Positions 9,597 to 20,631 of a DNA stretch of 64,000 bases are shown piece after piece (the stretch's first letter is position 1; every line of letters starts with the position of its first letter). Under the pieces are notes generated by a model. It did not search any database. It had not been told where the DNA came from and was given only the letters and a program-made list of their open reading frames with translations. Origin of the DNA: Saussurea involucrata (lineage: Eukaryota; Streptophyta; Magnoliopsida; Asterales; Asteraceae). The position numbers were made by a program, and so were the translations under genes. The DNA lies in the NCBI GenBank assembly GCA_033807775.1, contig CM066314.1, forward strand, positions 150,649,429 through 150,713,428, written 5' to 3'.

Positions 9597-11878
9597 TGTA
9601 ACGTCCCAAAATTTCAAGGAAATTTAAAATTTTAATTAAACGTTTTATATATAAAAACTCATTAAATAATCCCAACATATTAATTGCAAAATCATAAATG
9701 TCGTTCAAGTAGTCAGAAACCAGCGGAAACAATGTTCAATAAATAAAACCAATATCAGCCAGCTCATCCCGCGCGCCAGTGTGTACCCGTCACGCCTTAG
9801 AGCCACTCGTACCTGAAACCACAGTTTATTGGGAAAGGGTAAGCACGAAGCTTAGTGAATTCAAACACATGCGCAGGTAGGAATTATATACACATCACCC
9901 CTACCCGCACATAAGCAACAACATCACAGATACATAAAACGAGTAAACATCTACAGGTAATTATGTATCCAACCACCTCAGTACCATCGAGGCCTCGGTC
10001 CCACCGAATTGTAATGTAACCAACACCTCAGTACCATCGAGGCCTCGGTCCCACCGAATTATAATGTAACCAACACCTCAGTACCATCGAGGCCTCGGTC
10101 CCACCGAATTATAATGTGACCAACACCTCAGTACCATCGAGGCTTCGGTCCCACCGAATTATAATGTAACACATTTATACCAAGCATTCAAACCAATCAA
10201 ATATTACACACCACAAACAACTAGTTCACACCACAAAGACAGTAGTACATACAAACTATTATGACATGCATACAACCCCTAACTACACAGTGAGAGAACT
10301 CACCTCAAATGCGCGCCTAGCTTAATCAACACGAATCAAGCTTCACAATCACGGTCACTTTCCAGCACCTAAACGCATGTTAAAACGTGTCAATACGAGA
10401 CCCAGACCCTATGACACGACACACGCTTAAACCGTCACTAAAACTAGTTTCCGTTCTCACCAAAACGGGTCTGTTCGGGACCTGTTTCGATCCCCTTAAA
10501 TCCAGAAAATTCCCAATATTATTTCATGACCAGAAAGTTCTCTGAGTTAGGGTTCCAAGGACATATTATACGCCTCCTAACGATTTTTCTACAATTTATT
10601 ATGAATTAAATACGAACGGTTACCAAAACTGCCAGTTTTCGGTCCAGCCTGAACAAACAGTCCAAAACAGCCTAGCTACGGTTTAAATCAGACTTTCGGC
10701 AAAACACGAAAAACCTTCCCAACTCGAATAGGGAACTATGACCACCAAAATCACCTCAAAACGAGTTACGAGTAAAAAGTTACGGCTTTCGCAAAATCGA
10801 GACAGATTCCAGAATTTTCACATGAAATGACGAACCGCAGAACTTGCGACCACTTTTTCTCCCAACTCGAGGCCGAACCAGTTTTCCGCTAAAACACAGA
10901 AAACGTGCCCGGTCCCGAGCTCGAAGCGTGGGCGCCAGTTTCGGCTCAATCGGAGTTACGACGGAAAAGTTATTGCCGTCACAAAACAGGGGCTGAACCA
11001 TATTTTCGCATAAAAAGACGACTCTAAAAACAACGGTTCAAACGATTTGGCTTACGCGATTTAGTCACGGCTTGAAGGGCTCTATGGTGGTCAAGGTCAG
11101 GTCACGGCCACGCACCACCCATCTACAACGGCAGCCATGGCCGCCCATCCACCACCGCCACAGCAGCGGCGAACGGCGGCTCTCCGGCGAGGGTTCCGCG
11201 CATACACACACATGCATTCACGTACACCCTTCCATGCTTCGGATCTCCCTCTCGATCACCTTACCGCGCACAACCAACTCACACAACCACCACCACCCGA
11301 CACCCAGCCACCACAGTGGCGGCGTGCGGTGGCAGTGGCGTCACCGCTGGTTGATTCACCGAAACAGGAAGATTTAAGACGATTAGATGCGTACCTCACG
11401 ACGATACCTCGCACCCGCAACCGACCTTAACTCCCTTGCTTCCTCCGACGATCAGCCGCAGCAGCGGCCTCCGGTGACAGCTTCGACGACGGCAGGCACA
11501 ATTCCGGCCAACTCTTCTCTCTCTACTTCTCGGCTTCTCTCTCTTTCGATCGCTCTCTCTCTTTCTCGTTCCCTTCTCACGATCGCACAAAACCACAGCT
11601 GCCGCAGTAGGGTTCCAAGGAAATGGGTTATGTTTGGCTTTCACGAAATTAAGAAACGGAAGAAGGGAACCGGCCAAGGGCCGAAACCCATGCAAACTTT
11701 CCAAAGAAATTGCCCATTAGCCCCTCTACTATCCTCCCTTCACGATCTACCCTAACGAGACACGAACTTTACATTATTGGTCCTTTTTGACACCAAACAC
11801 TAACCACAAACAATTAAAGGTAAACACTTAAATTAATTAAATAAATAAACAAAAACGTACCGGGACACGGGCTTTACA
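9597..11878 (-). repeat. 5' LTR of element C
   Basis: 2282 bp, near identical to 4902-7183. Differences include GAAAACGTGCC against GAAACCGTGCC and GGCTTCGG against GGCCTCGG. Confidence 0.95.
9972..10171. repeat. 50-bp tandem repeat x4 inside LTR C
   Basis: Same four units as 5277-5476, starting at 9976, 10026, 10076 and 10126. Confidence 0.95.
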
Positions 11879-11969
11879 TAGAGCTACATCTATTATACCT
11901 GGATTATTAAGGTCTAAGAACGCCATTGAAGAGCAATTGAAGAAAAAAGTTGTGGAAAATCGAATGTTG

Positions 11970-12135
11970 AAGATATTGTTGGTGATCAGTTGGATTTTGT
12001 TTTTGGTACTCTGATTCAAGCTGATGTAAACCCTTAGATGTAGTTGTTGGTGATCAGTTGGATTTTGTTTTTGGTAATTTGATTGAAGCTGATTCAACCG
12101 TTGGTGTAGTTGTTTTTGGTAATCTAGTACTGGTT
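11970..12135. repeat. Short tandem duplication at the 3' end of the GRF gene
   Basis: The word GTTGGTGATCAGTTGGATTT occurs at about 11978 and 12047, followed each time by TTGTTTTTGGTA. The second copy lies beyond the GRF stop codon, so the 3' untranslated region seems partly built from a duplicated coding end. Confidence 0.7.
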
Positions 12136-12239
12136 GTTTAGACATAGTTGTTGTTTAGAGCATTTTGATGTAATCTTTATTGGTCATCAATATTAAATCA
12201 TGGATTGTGGCAAGTTAATTTCCTTAGTTGTTTACATTG

Positions 12240-12650
12240 TTTTTGGCACTTCTTCAATAAACCAGTAAACAAGTAAACAGATTACTAAGTAAGCAAACAG
12301 ATTATAAGCAATGTTAAGCCAACTTCTGTTAAGCCAAGTAAGTAAACAGATTACCAAGTAAGCAATGTGATTGGATACCAACTTCTGTTAAGCCAAACAA
12401 TGTGATTGGATACCAAACAATGTCATTGGATTGTAACAAATAAGACACACAGATTATAAGCAAATAAACAAGTAAGCCAAACCAATAAGCCAAACAGATT
12501 ATAAACATCCAAAAGGGACATACATTAATAGTTTACCACATTGTTTTTAACACAAAACATCCAATACCAAAAGGCACACACACATCAAATACCAAAAATA
12601 AATACTTGTTTTTAAGTCAACACACAAACCAAAAGTTATGCATTTCCCAT
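12240..12650. repeat. A-rich degenerate repeats between GRF gene and transposase
   Basis: Imperfect, interleaved copies of AGTAAGCAAACAGATTA and AATGTGATTGGATACCAA. No gene is supported; it separates the convergent GRF and transposase units. Confidence 0.6.
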
Positions 12651-12662
12651 TAAGATGGCCCT

Positions 12663-13855
12663 TCATGTTGGTCTTTCCTCTTGTCCCTTACAACTCCTTG
12701 AGTTATGCCCTCTCTTTTTGCACTTTGCACAAGTCACAGTCTTGCCAACCCTTGACCGTCTACACCCCTTTATAACTGGTTCACTTAATTCTTCATCATT
12801 CCTCCTTCTTTTCTTTCTTGGTCTTCCAACCTGTGTATGGTGGACTGGAGGTGTTAATGTGAGAGGGCATTCACTCTTTGGCCATTCCTCCCTCCCATTC
12901 AAAGGGCAAACCTTGTACTCATACACTGATTTCCAAGTAGCCATTGTGTAACTGTCATGCACCCAATTTTCTGGAAGCCCAACTTGTTCTCCATTAAGAG
13001 CCATATGCCATACTGTGTCCACTGCATGCCTACATGGAATGCCAGACAACTCCCACTTTCTACATGAGCATACCTTCTTAGATGAATCAACTACACATTG
13101 ATCTTGCCATGGACCATTAACCTGATACTTGTCCCCTCCATTCCACTTGACAATGTACTGTGCAGCATCTTTTTTAATCTTCTCCAATATCTTGGTAGCT
13201 GCAGGTGTTATATACCCATCACTCTTTGCAATTACTTTTTGAACAATCACTATCCTCTTCATCAAATACTCATGTATGTACTCTAATGCCTTTAAGATTG
13301 GTTTGTCACGACCTTCTACAAGTTGCCTGTTAAAAACCTCACACATATTGTTTATCAAAACATCACAGTGAGCCCTACCTGTAACAACATACCACAATTC
13401 AATCTTATCAGTGACTTGTAAGTGAACATCATACATAGAATTCAATCTTAAAAACATGTACCAGTGAAGTGTGCTCTAGCCCAACTGTTAGGAGGTATGT
13501 CTTTTAACCACTGGTAAGCTTTTTTATCTACCTTCTCCAAATCTTCCATGCACTTATCAAACCTTGATACTGTTGTTGTTGTTGTGGCACACTTCCATAA
13601 CAAGTCCTTGTACAATTTTCCCTTCCAATGCTTCTTCATGTTTTCATGTATGTGTCTCACACAGAATCTGTGCTCTGCATAAGGAAAAACCCTAGCTAAT
13701 GCTGGAAGAATCCCCTGCAAATAATTATATATACACATTAGTCTAAATCTAAAACTGTATACAATTAAATAGACATTATATTAGGATATACCTTTTGCCT
13801 ATCACTAATGAACGTCACTGAAGCTTTGTTATGGAGAAGATGAATAGCCAAAGCA
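12663..13855 (-). pseudogene. MULE transposase, C-terminal portion with two introns
   Basis: Three exons on the - strand: about 13855-13792 (ending SVTFISDRQK), 13714-13462 (GILPALARVFPYAEHRFC to HFTG) and 13378-12663 (RAHCDVLINNMCEVFN to the stop). The introns 13791-13715 (GTATAT...GCAG) and 13461-13379 (GTACAT...ACAG) restore frame. The product contains the end of the MULE transposase core, a SWIM zinc finger (CSCRKWELSGIPCRHA) and a C-terminal zinc knuckle (CAKCKKRGHNSRSC). The N-terminal half, including the first catalytic Asp and the DNA-binding region, is missing; coding abuts the right TIR. It cannot be a full transposase. The intact C-terminal frame suggests recent loss or a derived role. 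Confidence 0.88.
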
Positions 13856-13905
13856 CAGGGTTTTGTATGAAATAAGGGTTTTACCCGTTTAAAAGAGGGA
13901 CAAAA

Positions 13906-14109
13906 GGGGATGAAAAGGGATTGGACAAAAATACCCTCGTGTGCAAAGCACGTGGGTGGTTCTAACGGACGCTGACACACGGCCGTTTGTCAGAGGGACC
14001 AACTCGTTATAAAAATCCATAGGTCAAGTCCTAATCCGTAATAAACGAAGATTAGGGACCATTTTCGTAATAATCCCCAAACCACAGGGACCAAATCCGT
14101 AATTTACTC
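13906..14109 (-). repeat. MULE right terminal inverted repeat
   Basis: Inverted partner of 4416-4619. The transposase remnant begins within about 60 bp of its inner edge, consistent with an internal deletion that removed the 5' part of the transposase. Confidence 0.92.
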
Positions 14110-14118
14110 TTAAATAAA

Positions 14119-14307
14119 AAAACTAAGAAACACTTTGATAAGCGTTCATCTAGAAGGTTACCACATATGCATATAAGTAATAGAAGTTTTTTGGTTTTAT
14201 GCACGTTTATATTTTACAAATTACTTATATACACATGTACATACCGTCCATATAAACATATTCATATCCATTATATATAACTAATTAAAAAACCAACCAT
14301 ATTAAAA
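14119..14307. other. AT-rich spacer
   Basis: Directly outside the MULE target duplication. No gene or repeat seen. Confidence 0.5.
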
Positions 14308-14590
14308 CCATCTTCAATGGGGTCACTAAATCACTAAACACTAAATTTGGTGTAAATGACACTATTCGTATCTCCAATGGGGTCTCTATTTTTCACACTA
14401 AATTTAGTGTAATGAATAGTATTGCACTATATTTGGTGTAACACTATTCATTTACACTACTTTTACATCACTTTCAAAAAATGGTGTTACCCATTGGAGA
14501 AGATTTACTATTAGCACTAAAATTTACACTACTTTTTACACTATATTTAAAATTTGGTGTAAAATATAGTGTGGCCCATTGGAGATGCAC
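14308..14590. mobile_element. Foldback MITE
   Basis: Starts ACCATCTTCAATGGGGTC and ends with the diverged complement GGCCCATTGGAGATGCAC. The interior repeats TTTGGTGTAAATGACACTA-like words in both orientations, so almost the whole 280 bp self-pairs. No protein. Superfamily uncertain. Confidence 0.65.
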
Positions 14591-15890
14591 TAAATATGAA
14601 TTTAGCTGAATATGCAATTCCTCAACAACAACAAAAATATACAACTCATTAAAATATATTTGGTGAAATTTTTTATAGTAAATTTGTATTTCACAATATA
14701 AAATAACACTTTATGTTTATTTGTATTGTTATACAATGTATTTATGTAAATTTAACACTAATTACATCATAAATTTGTAGTTTTTGACCAATAACTTATC
14801 ATCAAACTTGTAGTTTCTCATCATCAATTTAATCCATAAACTTACCACCAACTTCAACAAACATGTGCCATATATTGTCTTTAATAAAACTATCAAAAGG
14901 GCAACAATTTTTACGTTTCAAATCTGATTTTCAAATTAGGATAAGACCACTAAAAAGGTTATTGTAATCTTATCCGGGTGCTAAAAAAGAACAGAGTAAG
15001 AAGTTGATTGTTATTTACCAATCAACGTAAGAACCTAATTGCTAATTAGCAACCGCGTAAGATTAGTTGATCATGACAACTGATATATCCGACATGTGAT
15101 GCCTTTGAATAAGTAATCTTATTCGATTCCTAGAAACAAAATGATAATTATATTTTGTACTCTTACATTATTATCAAATATGTTAAGATATACAGATATA
15201 ATCAGTTACTCAGTTAGTACAAGTTCATATACAGTTGGTTGAAAGGGTAAATTAACAATTTCAACCTAGTATATTGTTCTTAATTGTGATTAAAACCACT
15301 TGCACAACTATTTACTTCCTAGTTTGCCATTTTTAATTTGAATTTATCATGTAAACAATGTTAATGAACATTTCTGCATTAAATGCTATTAATTACCCCT
15401 GTCTAGTTACATAGGCTATTCCCCCATCTCTTTAGGCCTTGACCTTTGTTGTAGGAAGTCACATATAATGATCACATATATATTACACCCATGAGAGAGA
15501 ATAGGAACCCCCCCCCCCCCTCTCTCTCTTAATGGTTATCCCAAAATTACTTGGCATAACATTATGATGTCTTGGCAATATTTTTTTCTTTTATTTATGA
15601 AGCATACTTCTTTTCTTGCTTACTTGTTACCCATATTTTTGTAGAAAAAAATAAATAAAAAACATCTTTGAAATTTGATACAATATATCAATCTACTATC
15701 TTTGTTTATACAACAACCGTATTTTATAAATAGATTTGATTAGTGTATTACCCGATACATAAAATGCAATGAAAGGATTACAACGCATGTTCTATCTTTT
15801 TTTCGATAAATATAAGTTGTCTTCGTCTTAATAAGCATATTGTTCCAAGTTTTTTTTAACATAACCAGTAAATTAATCTCATTAGAAGAC
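14591..15890. other. AT-rich intergenic DNA, nothing recognised
   Basis: About 1.3 kb with no supportable gene. It includes a C10(TC)n tract near 15509-15528. Confidence 0.55.
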
Positions 15891-16178
15891 TTGGGCATTG
15901 TTTGGCAAAAAAAAACTACCTTATTTTTGGGATACATGTTTGGATAATTATAAGCTAGCTTTTTGAAAATCTACTTGGAGTAGCTTATGGGTAGCTTTTT
16001 GTAAATATTCCAATTATACCCTCATTAATATAAATTATTATTTATTAACTATTTTTTTAAGATGTCGTTTTTGGTCATTTAAATACTTATAAGCTAGTTT
16101 TTGTCAAACGTGACATTTTCATCAGCTAGTTTATCAGTCAACAGCTAGCTTATCAGCTAGTTTGTCAAACATGGCCTT
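15891..16178. mobile_element. hAT- or Tourist-like MITE
   Basis: The ends read GGGCATTGTTTGGCAAA and TTTGTCAAACATGGCC, which are complementary with mismatches. The interior has inverted TAGCTAGCTTAT and GCTAGTTTATCAG words. About 290 bp, no frame. Confidence 0.6.
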
Positions 16179-16912
16179 ACTAAATGGGTAGAAATCTTTC
16201 TCATTCATGTACTAATATATGAATATATAATAGATGAATTGCTGAATTTTGTAAATCACAAAGCATGTGACTTATATTTGAGACATCTATGTTACTTTAA
16301 ACTTGCTTTATTAGATGTACGTGATAAATGTTTTGATAACCACTGTACGTAACACATGACGTTGTCGTATCATATGTGTCGATTCTTGCCATGACCAAAA
16401 ACTAAAAATATGTGAGAATATATGCTAAAATACCAAGCTTTTTAGAAGTTGCAATCTTGAGATTATTTTATAGGAAGTCAAAGATTAAATGATGAATGGT
16501 CCAAAAATTGTTTGGGGGTAAAGAAGAGGCCATGATTGTAAATGGGGGTGGTGTCCATCATCTTCTTGTCCTATTTTCTTTTGGAAAAGATCTACAATAT
16601 GACACATGAAATATATTAATCAATGGCCAAAAATCATTCAAGAAGAAGTAAGCACACCCTTTGATTGGATTTCTTCTTTTGTCCAAACAATTATCAAAAT
16701 TCTTGGTTGACAACTTTCATTTTCTTGAATATTGACTTAACCAACATGGGATGGGGTCCTCAATATTATAAGGATTTATGCTTTTTTTATATCATTTTAT
16801 TTATACATGAGTATAGTGTCACATATACATTTCTAATAAATTTTCTATAACTTTATTTAAAATAAAACCAAAACCTATATTATCTAAAAAAATCATACTC
16901 AACTTTTCTCTC
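16179..16912. other. AT-rich intergenic DNA, nothing recognised
   Basis: No gene, RNA or repeat that I can support. Confidence 0.55.
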
Positions 16913-17373
16913 TCTATATATATATATATATGGTGTGTTCATATTAATTATGAAGAAAAATACATGTGAAACTTTTTTGGTAAGCATAGTGAAAGATAAA
17001 ATACACATAAAAATTGTGAAACAAATATATATTTGAAACTATACATTAATTCCTAACTGTTGATGGAAAATAATAATGTGAAAGCATATATTTTTAGATC
17101 AATTTTTATGGATTTATAATATTTTTATGGTCCTCATTTGATTTGTCTCATACATATAAGAAGTTTCAAATTCAACCATGTAACTGTTACAAACCTACAA
17201 ACTTATCTAGATAATCAAAAATGTGAATTGAACCAGATTCTAAATTTACTCTTAACCGCAACCACCTCTATATTTCAAAATACACATAATCAACAGTCGA
17301 GATTAGTTTGTAGGGTTTTTAAGAGTTACATGCTTTATATTTGAAACTTCATATATATATATATATATATATA
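16913..17373. repeat. Sequence bounded by two TA tracts
   Basis: TA microsatellites at about 16916-16931 and 17351-17373 bracket 420 bp. The inner edges carry GTGTTCATATTAATTATGAAG on the left and GAAACTTCATATAT on the right, weakly resembling other TA-bounded foldback elements here. Element A inserted into the right TA tract. Confidence 0.4.
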
Positions 17374-17514
17374 TGTAATACCCTGAAAATCCTAACTCAA
17401 ATTGTAATGAGTCCATTTAGAATTATTAAAAGGACAAGGTTTCGCATTGGAAGGTAGGACGCGTAATGCCAAATGGATCGCATGAGAAATCGGGCAAGAT
17501 TGGCCTCGGTACAA

Positions 17515-17745
17515 AGCCAGCGAGTATGACACTCGCGAGAGTGACATGGTCACTTTCGTCGTGTCACTTTCACCAATAATGTACTGAGGATTTTGGGAGG
17601 ACCAGCGCGTATGACACTCGCGAGAGTGACATGGTCACTTTCGCCGTGTCACTTTCGCTGAAAGTGTACCGAAGGTTTTTGGGTAGCGGGCGAGAGTGCC
17701 CCGCGAGAGTGACCGTGGCAATCTCGTCTGTCACTCTCGCCGTCG
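17515..17745 (+). promoter_or_regulatory. Dyad cluster near the promoter of LTR A
   Basis: GCGAGAGTGAC at 17703-17713 is perfectly complementary to GTCACTCTCGC at 17730-17740. An imperfect pair lies at 17535-17558 and another near 17610-17655. A TTTTAAA element lies just downstream at about 17757. Function unknown; could be a binding-site array or a transcribed hairpin. Confidence 0.7.
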
Positions 17746-19013
17746 GGCTTAGAGGGTTTTAAACCCACGGCTTGCAGCTTTCTTTCATTATCTATTTCCA
17801 TCCCTCTCTCTCTAAAAATCACCCCTCTCACTAAAAACCCAAGAACCCCTACCCCTCTCCTTCTTCATCTCTTCACCAAATCAAACCCTCTTCCTCCATT
17901 GATGGACATTTGGGAGCTTGGAACTTTTGTGGAGAGTAGGAGCTCGTTTTTTGGAAGATTCGAAAGGTTAAGGTAATCTCTCCCTACTCAATGGTTGTTA
18001 TTGTTGTTGCTTTCATTTTTCCTCTACTTTGGGATGTTGTTGGACGATTTTGATGGTGGTTGGTTGAAATAATCTTCATCTTCTTCATGAATGAAACTAG
18101 GGTTTGGTATAAATTGGGTATTTTGGGTATATGTTGAGTGGATGATGATTCCTTATGGTTAGACTTGAGTATTGATGGTTGGAAATTCATAAACCTAGGT
18201 TTTGGAAGTTTTGGCTTGAGGATACAAACTTCATCAAAGGAGTTTACGTTGGAGAAACCCTAGATTTAGCTAAATCTAGCAAGGTGAGTTCAAGTTACTT
18301 TGCGAAAACTTTGTACATGCCAAAATGTTATTTTTCCAAGTAATTGTGTGTTTTACCTGAAAATTATCAATATTGAGTTATTTGGTGGATTTTACCTTTT
18401 AAGGTATTAATTGTGGTAAATATTGTAAAACACTACTTTTGGATATTTTGGAAAAACGTGATAATAAATCATACATGAAATGAGTTGTTGGTTTATGTGA
18501 TAAATGGAGTCTATTTATTATGAAAATGCATTTTGTGGATATTTGGAAATATGCATTGTTTTGAAAATGTAAAGGTTGAGTCCTTTTGGAAATGAGGGTT
18601 ATCCCGATCCAATGTGTTATTTCGGGTTTCACGGATTTGAAGTATTTACTGACAACCGGTGTGTGTTGTTATACTTAATGTCATTTTATGACTTTCATGA
18701 ACTATCTTTTGAGTTAGTTGAGCTTGTGGCTCGGTATTAGATTTTATTAAGTTTTGGGGACATTTGTCCGGTTGGATAGCTCAAAGTTGAGTTTTGATCA
18801 TGATTTATGTTAATTGGGGAATTGCATGTTTTGAATGCATTTGTTTATTTATTTGGGGTCGTGTAATATTTTAGACCTTGCTAGCCATGGATCCATAGGC
18901 ATTTGAGTTTCCCCTAGTCTCGCGGGCAAGAGGTCGGAATTGATTGAGCTCAGTTTACAAGACGTTAGTTTACTTTGTAGCACGGAATAGGCATCGGGTT
19001 CCATGATAAGTAA

Positions 19014-20631
19014 TGTAACAACCCAAAAACTCCTAACATAAAATATAAGTCAAAAGCCCATAAGGGTCCCAATTACAACATAAACTCCCAAAATCAATTA
19101 CATTGTTTACGGTCCTCAAGCAAATACAACCGAGATACTAGCTAAACAAAAACTGAAACTTGACGGTCTCTAATCTCGCACCTTCGCCTCAAGCCTTCTC
19201 CTTTCCCTTGGACGAAGCACCTAAGCCACCTTTTCCTGAAAATGGTTTTTAAGTTTTGAAAGCGAGGGTTAGACCATAAGGTCTAGTGAATTCCCTCCTA
19301 AAAGCGTAACCACAAAACATTTTAAGAAACACGTTTCCTTGCAAACAATACTTGACAAGTTTGAGCTCAAACAAGGGTGTACACAGTGGCATGGACCAAT
19401 AACACCTAACAAAGCCAGGCACGACAACTCAACACCTTACAAAGCCAGGCACGGCAACTCAACAACTTACAAAGCCGGGCACGGCAACTCGAAGGGTCCT
19501 CCACTGTGCAACCCGACTCTACCACAGGCATAAACATTTAAAACATTCTTTAAAACTTACTCGAGGATAATCCTCCTTCCACTTGTAAAATAACACTTTT
19601 CATGCATGAGAAAACATAAGGTCATGATGATCAAGTAAACTCATTTTCAGTCATATCAATTCTTCGCAATTCATTTTAAAAGATAGAAGTAATGCATAAG
19701 GGAACTCACCTGATGCTCGCCTAAACCACACACTACTCGAAGCTCACTTAATCTCCAAACGATCACCTGAATTTGGGGTTAACAAAGGAGGTATTAGACT
19801 CCCCAATTATACTTTAAAACATCCCCCATAACGTCCTAAGACAATCCCCTAAACCAAGCCTCGAACCCAAACCCGAACGACCAACGAAGCAGAAAACGAG
19901 AATCGCCCAACAGGGACTTACGCGGTTTGCTACGCGGTTTGCAAACCGCGTGAAAGACCGCGTAACCCTCTGGTCGAGCATTCTCAGTTCTGCTCACCAG
20001 GGTCAGCTCGAAAATCCACATGAATCCTCCTAATTCGATTCCAATTGATTGATAACTTCACAAAACAATCTCCAAAACTATCTATACATTAGGGAAACAA
20101 TTCTCATTACTTAAATCAATCCATTCCGCAATCAAACTATCATGAACTACTCTTTTGAAAACACAATTCCTTTCTAAAATGGATTAAACTTAAGAACCTC
20201 CATTGGAAAGGGTGGAACAACACCAAGAGTTCACAAACTCCACAAGGGAATCATCCAACACACCCTTCCAATTGGTTTTGTCTCAAAATACTTGAAGAAG
20301 AAGAGAAATCAAAATGAATCATTCATCTCAAGCCCATTTCCAGCACAAAATCAAAGAGATAAAGATGAAGGTATACCTTAATTGCAAGTTCCTTCAATAC
20401 CTAGCCCCAACACCTTCTCAAATCTTCAATGGTGGAAATCTTGAGCTCTTCTCCTCCCTTGCACTTCTCCAGCCGAAATGTAGAACAAGAAATAGGGTTT
20501 TTGGGGTTTTTATCTTATTAAACTTTTCCCTTTCACAAACCAGCCACTGAACTTTGAGTTTTTACAAAAAGACCCCAGAATTTCCTTATTTCTGCACTAA
20601 TACCACAAGAGATGAAATATGGGGTGTTACA
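19014..20631 (-). repeat. Solo LTR of element B inside LTR A
   Basis: 1618 bp, TGTAACAACCC...GGTGTTACA, flanked by a perfect AGTAA duplication (19009-19013 and 20632-20636). It has three of the 30-bp units that the full LTR has four of. It probably arose by LTR-LTR recombination within one copy of a duplicated B. Confidence 0.93.
19401..19490. repeat. 30-bp tandem repeat x3 in solo LTR B
   Basis: Units of the type AACACCTTACAAAGCCAGGC plus ACGGCAACTC begin at 19401, 19431 and 19461. Confidence 0.95.

Larger units (their letters stand above)
4902..11878 (-). mobile_element. LTR element C: Ty3/gypsy gag-protease deletion derivative
   Basis: Two 2282-bp LTRs (4902-7183 and 9597-11878) enclose 2413 bp. 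Each LTR reads TGTAACG...TTTACA on the + strand. The target duplication TAGAG is perfect (4897-4901 and 11879-11883). Coding is on the - strand, so 9597-11878 is the 5' LTR. The primer-binding site reads TGGTATCAGAGC on the - strand (initiator-Met tRNA) and the polypurine tract is AAGCGGGGGAGAGT. Only gag and a partial protease are present; reverse transcriptase, RNase H and integrase are gone. I count about nine mismatches between the LTRs, so the insertion is young. It would need enzymes from another element. Confidence 0.95.
4682..12014 (+). pseudogene. GRF-type zinc-finger protein with C-terminal membrane segment, split by LTR element C
   Basis: Exon 1 (4682-4771) encodes MAHRMCSCGASMVV followed by RTSWTTSNPGRRFYSC, the first half of a GRF zinc finger (CxCG then a Cys). 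A GTAAGT donor follows at 4772. The frame resumes near 4850 with YCGFIAWFEPPLC, the second half of the finger, up to 4901. There a retrotransposon intervenes, and after the duplicated TAGAG the frame continues at 11884 with ATSIIPGLLRSKN, a short Lys/Glu-rich coil and a hydrophobic tail (ILLVISWILFLVL), ending in TGA at 12012-12014. The order GRF finger, coil, tail anchor is common in plant GRF proteins, whose role is poorly known. The intron acceptor is not obvious: a TGA lies in frame upstream of YCGF. Start chosen at the first Met before CxCG; an upstream in-frame Met at 4505 lies in the TIR. Confidence 0.8.
4416..14109. mobile_element. Mutator-like element (MULE) carrying a GRF gene, split by LTR element C
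   Basis: Terminal inverted repeats of 204 bp (4416-4619 and 13906-14109) begin GAGTAAATTACGGATTTGG and differ at one position that I can find (TTTGTC against TGTGTC). The flanking 9-mers are TAAAATAAA (4407-4415) and TTAAATAAA (14110-14118), matching at 8 of 9 positions, as expected for a Mutator target duplication. Inside are a + strand GRF zinc-finger gene and a - strand transposase remnant. Without the 6977-bp LTR insertion and its 5-bp duplication the MULE is about 2.7 kb. The transposase lacks its N-terminal half, so the element is non-autonomous. Near-identical TIRs suggest recent movement. Confidence 0.9.

Noticed and set aside
9252..9732. Frames across the leader and LTR boundary of element C
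   Set aside because: They cross the primer-binding site or LTR edge and show no recognisable domain; one (MFPLVSDYLNDIYDF) recurs at 4828-5037 because both are LTR sequence.
19836..20021. Frames recurring in every LTR B copy (61 and 78 codons, also at 22987, 23465, 29729 and 30207)
   Set aside because: Conserved only because the LTR copies are nearly identical. They lie in the LTR and match no protein I recognise.
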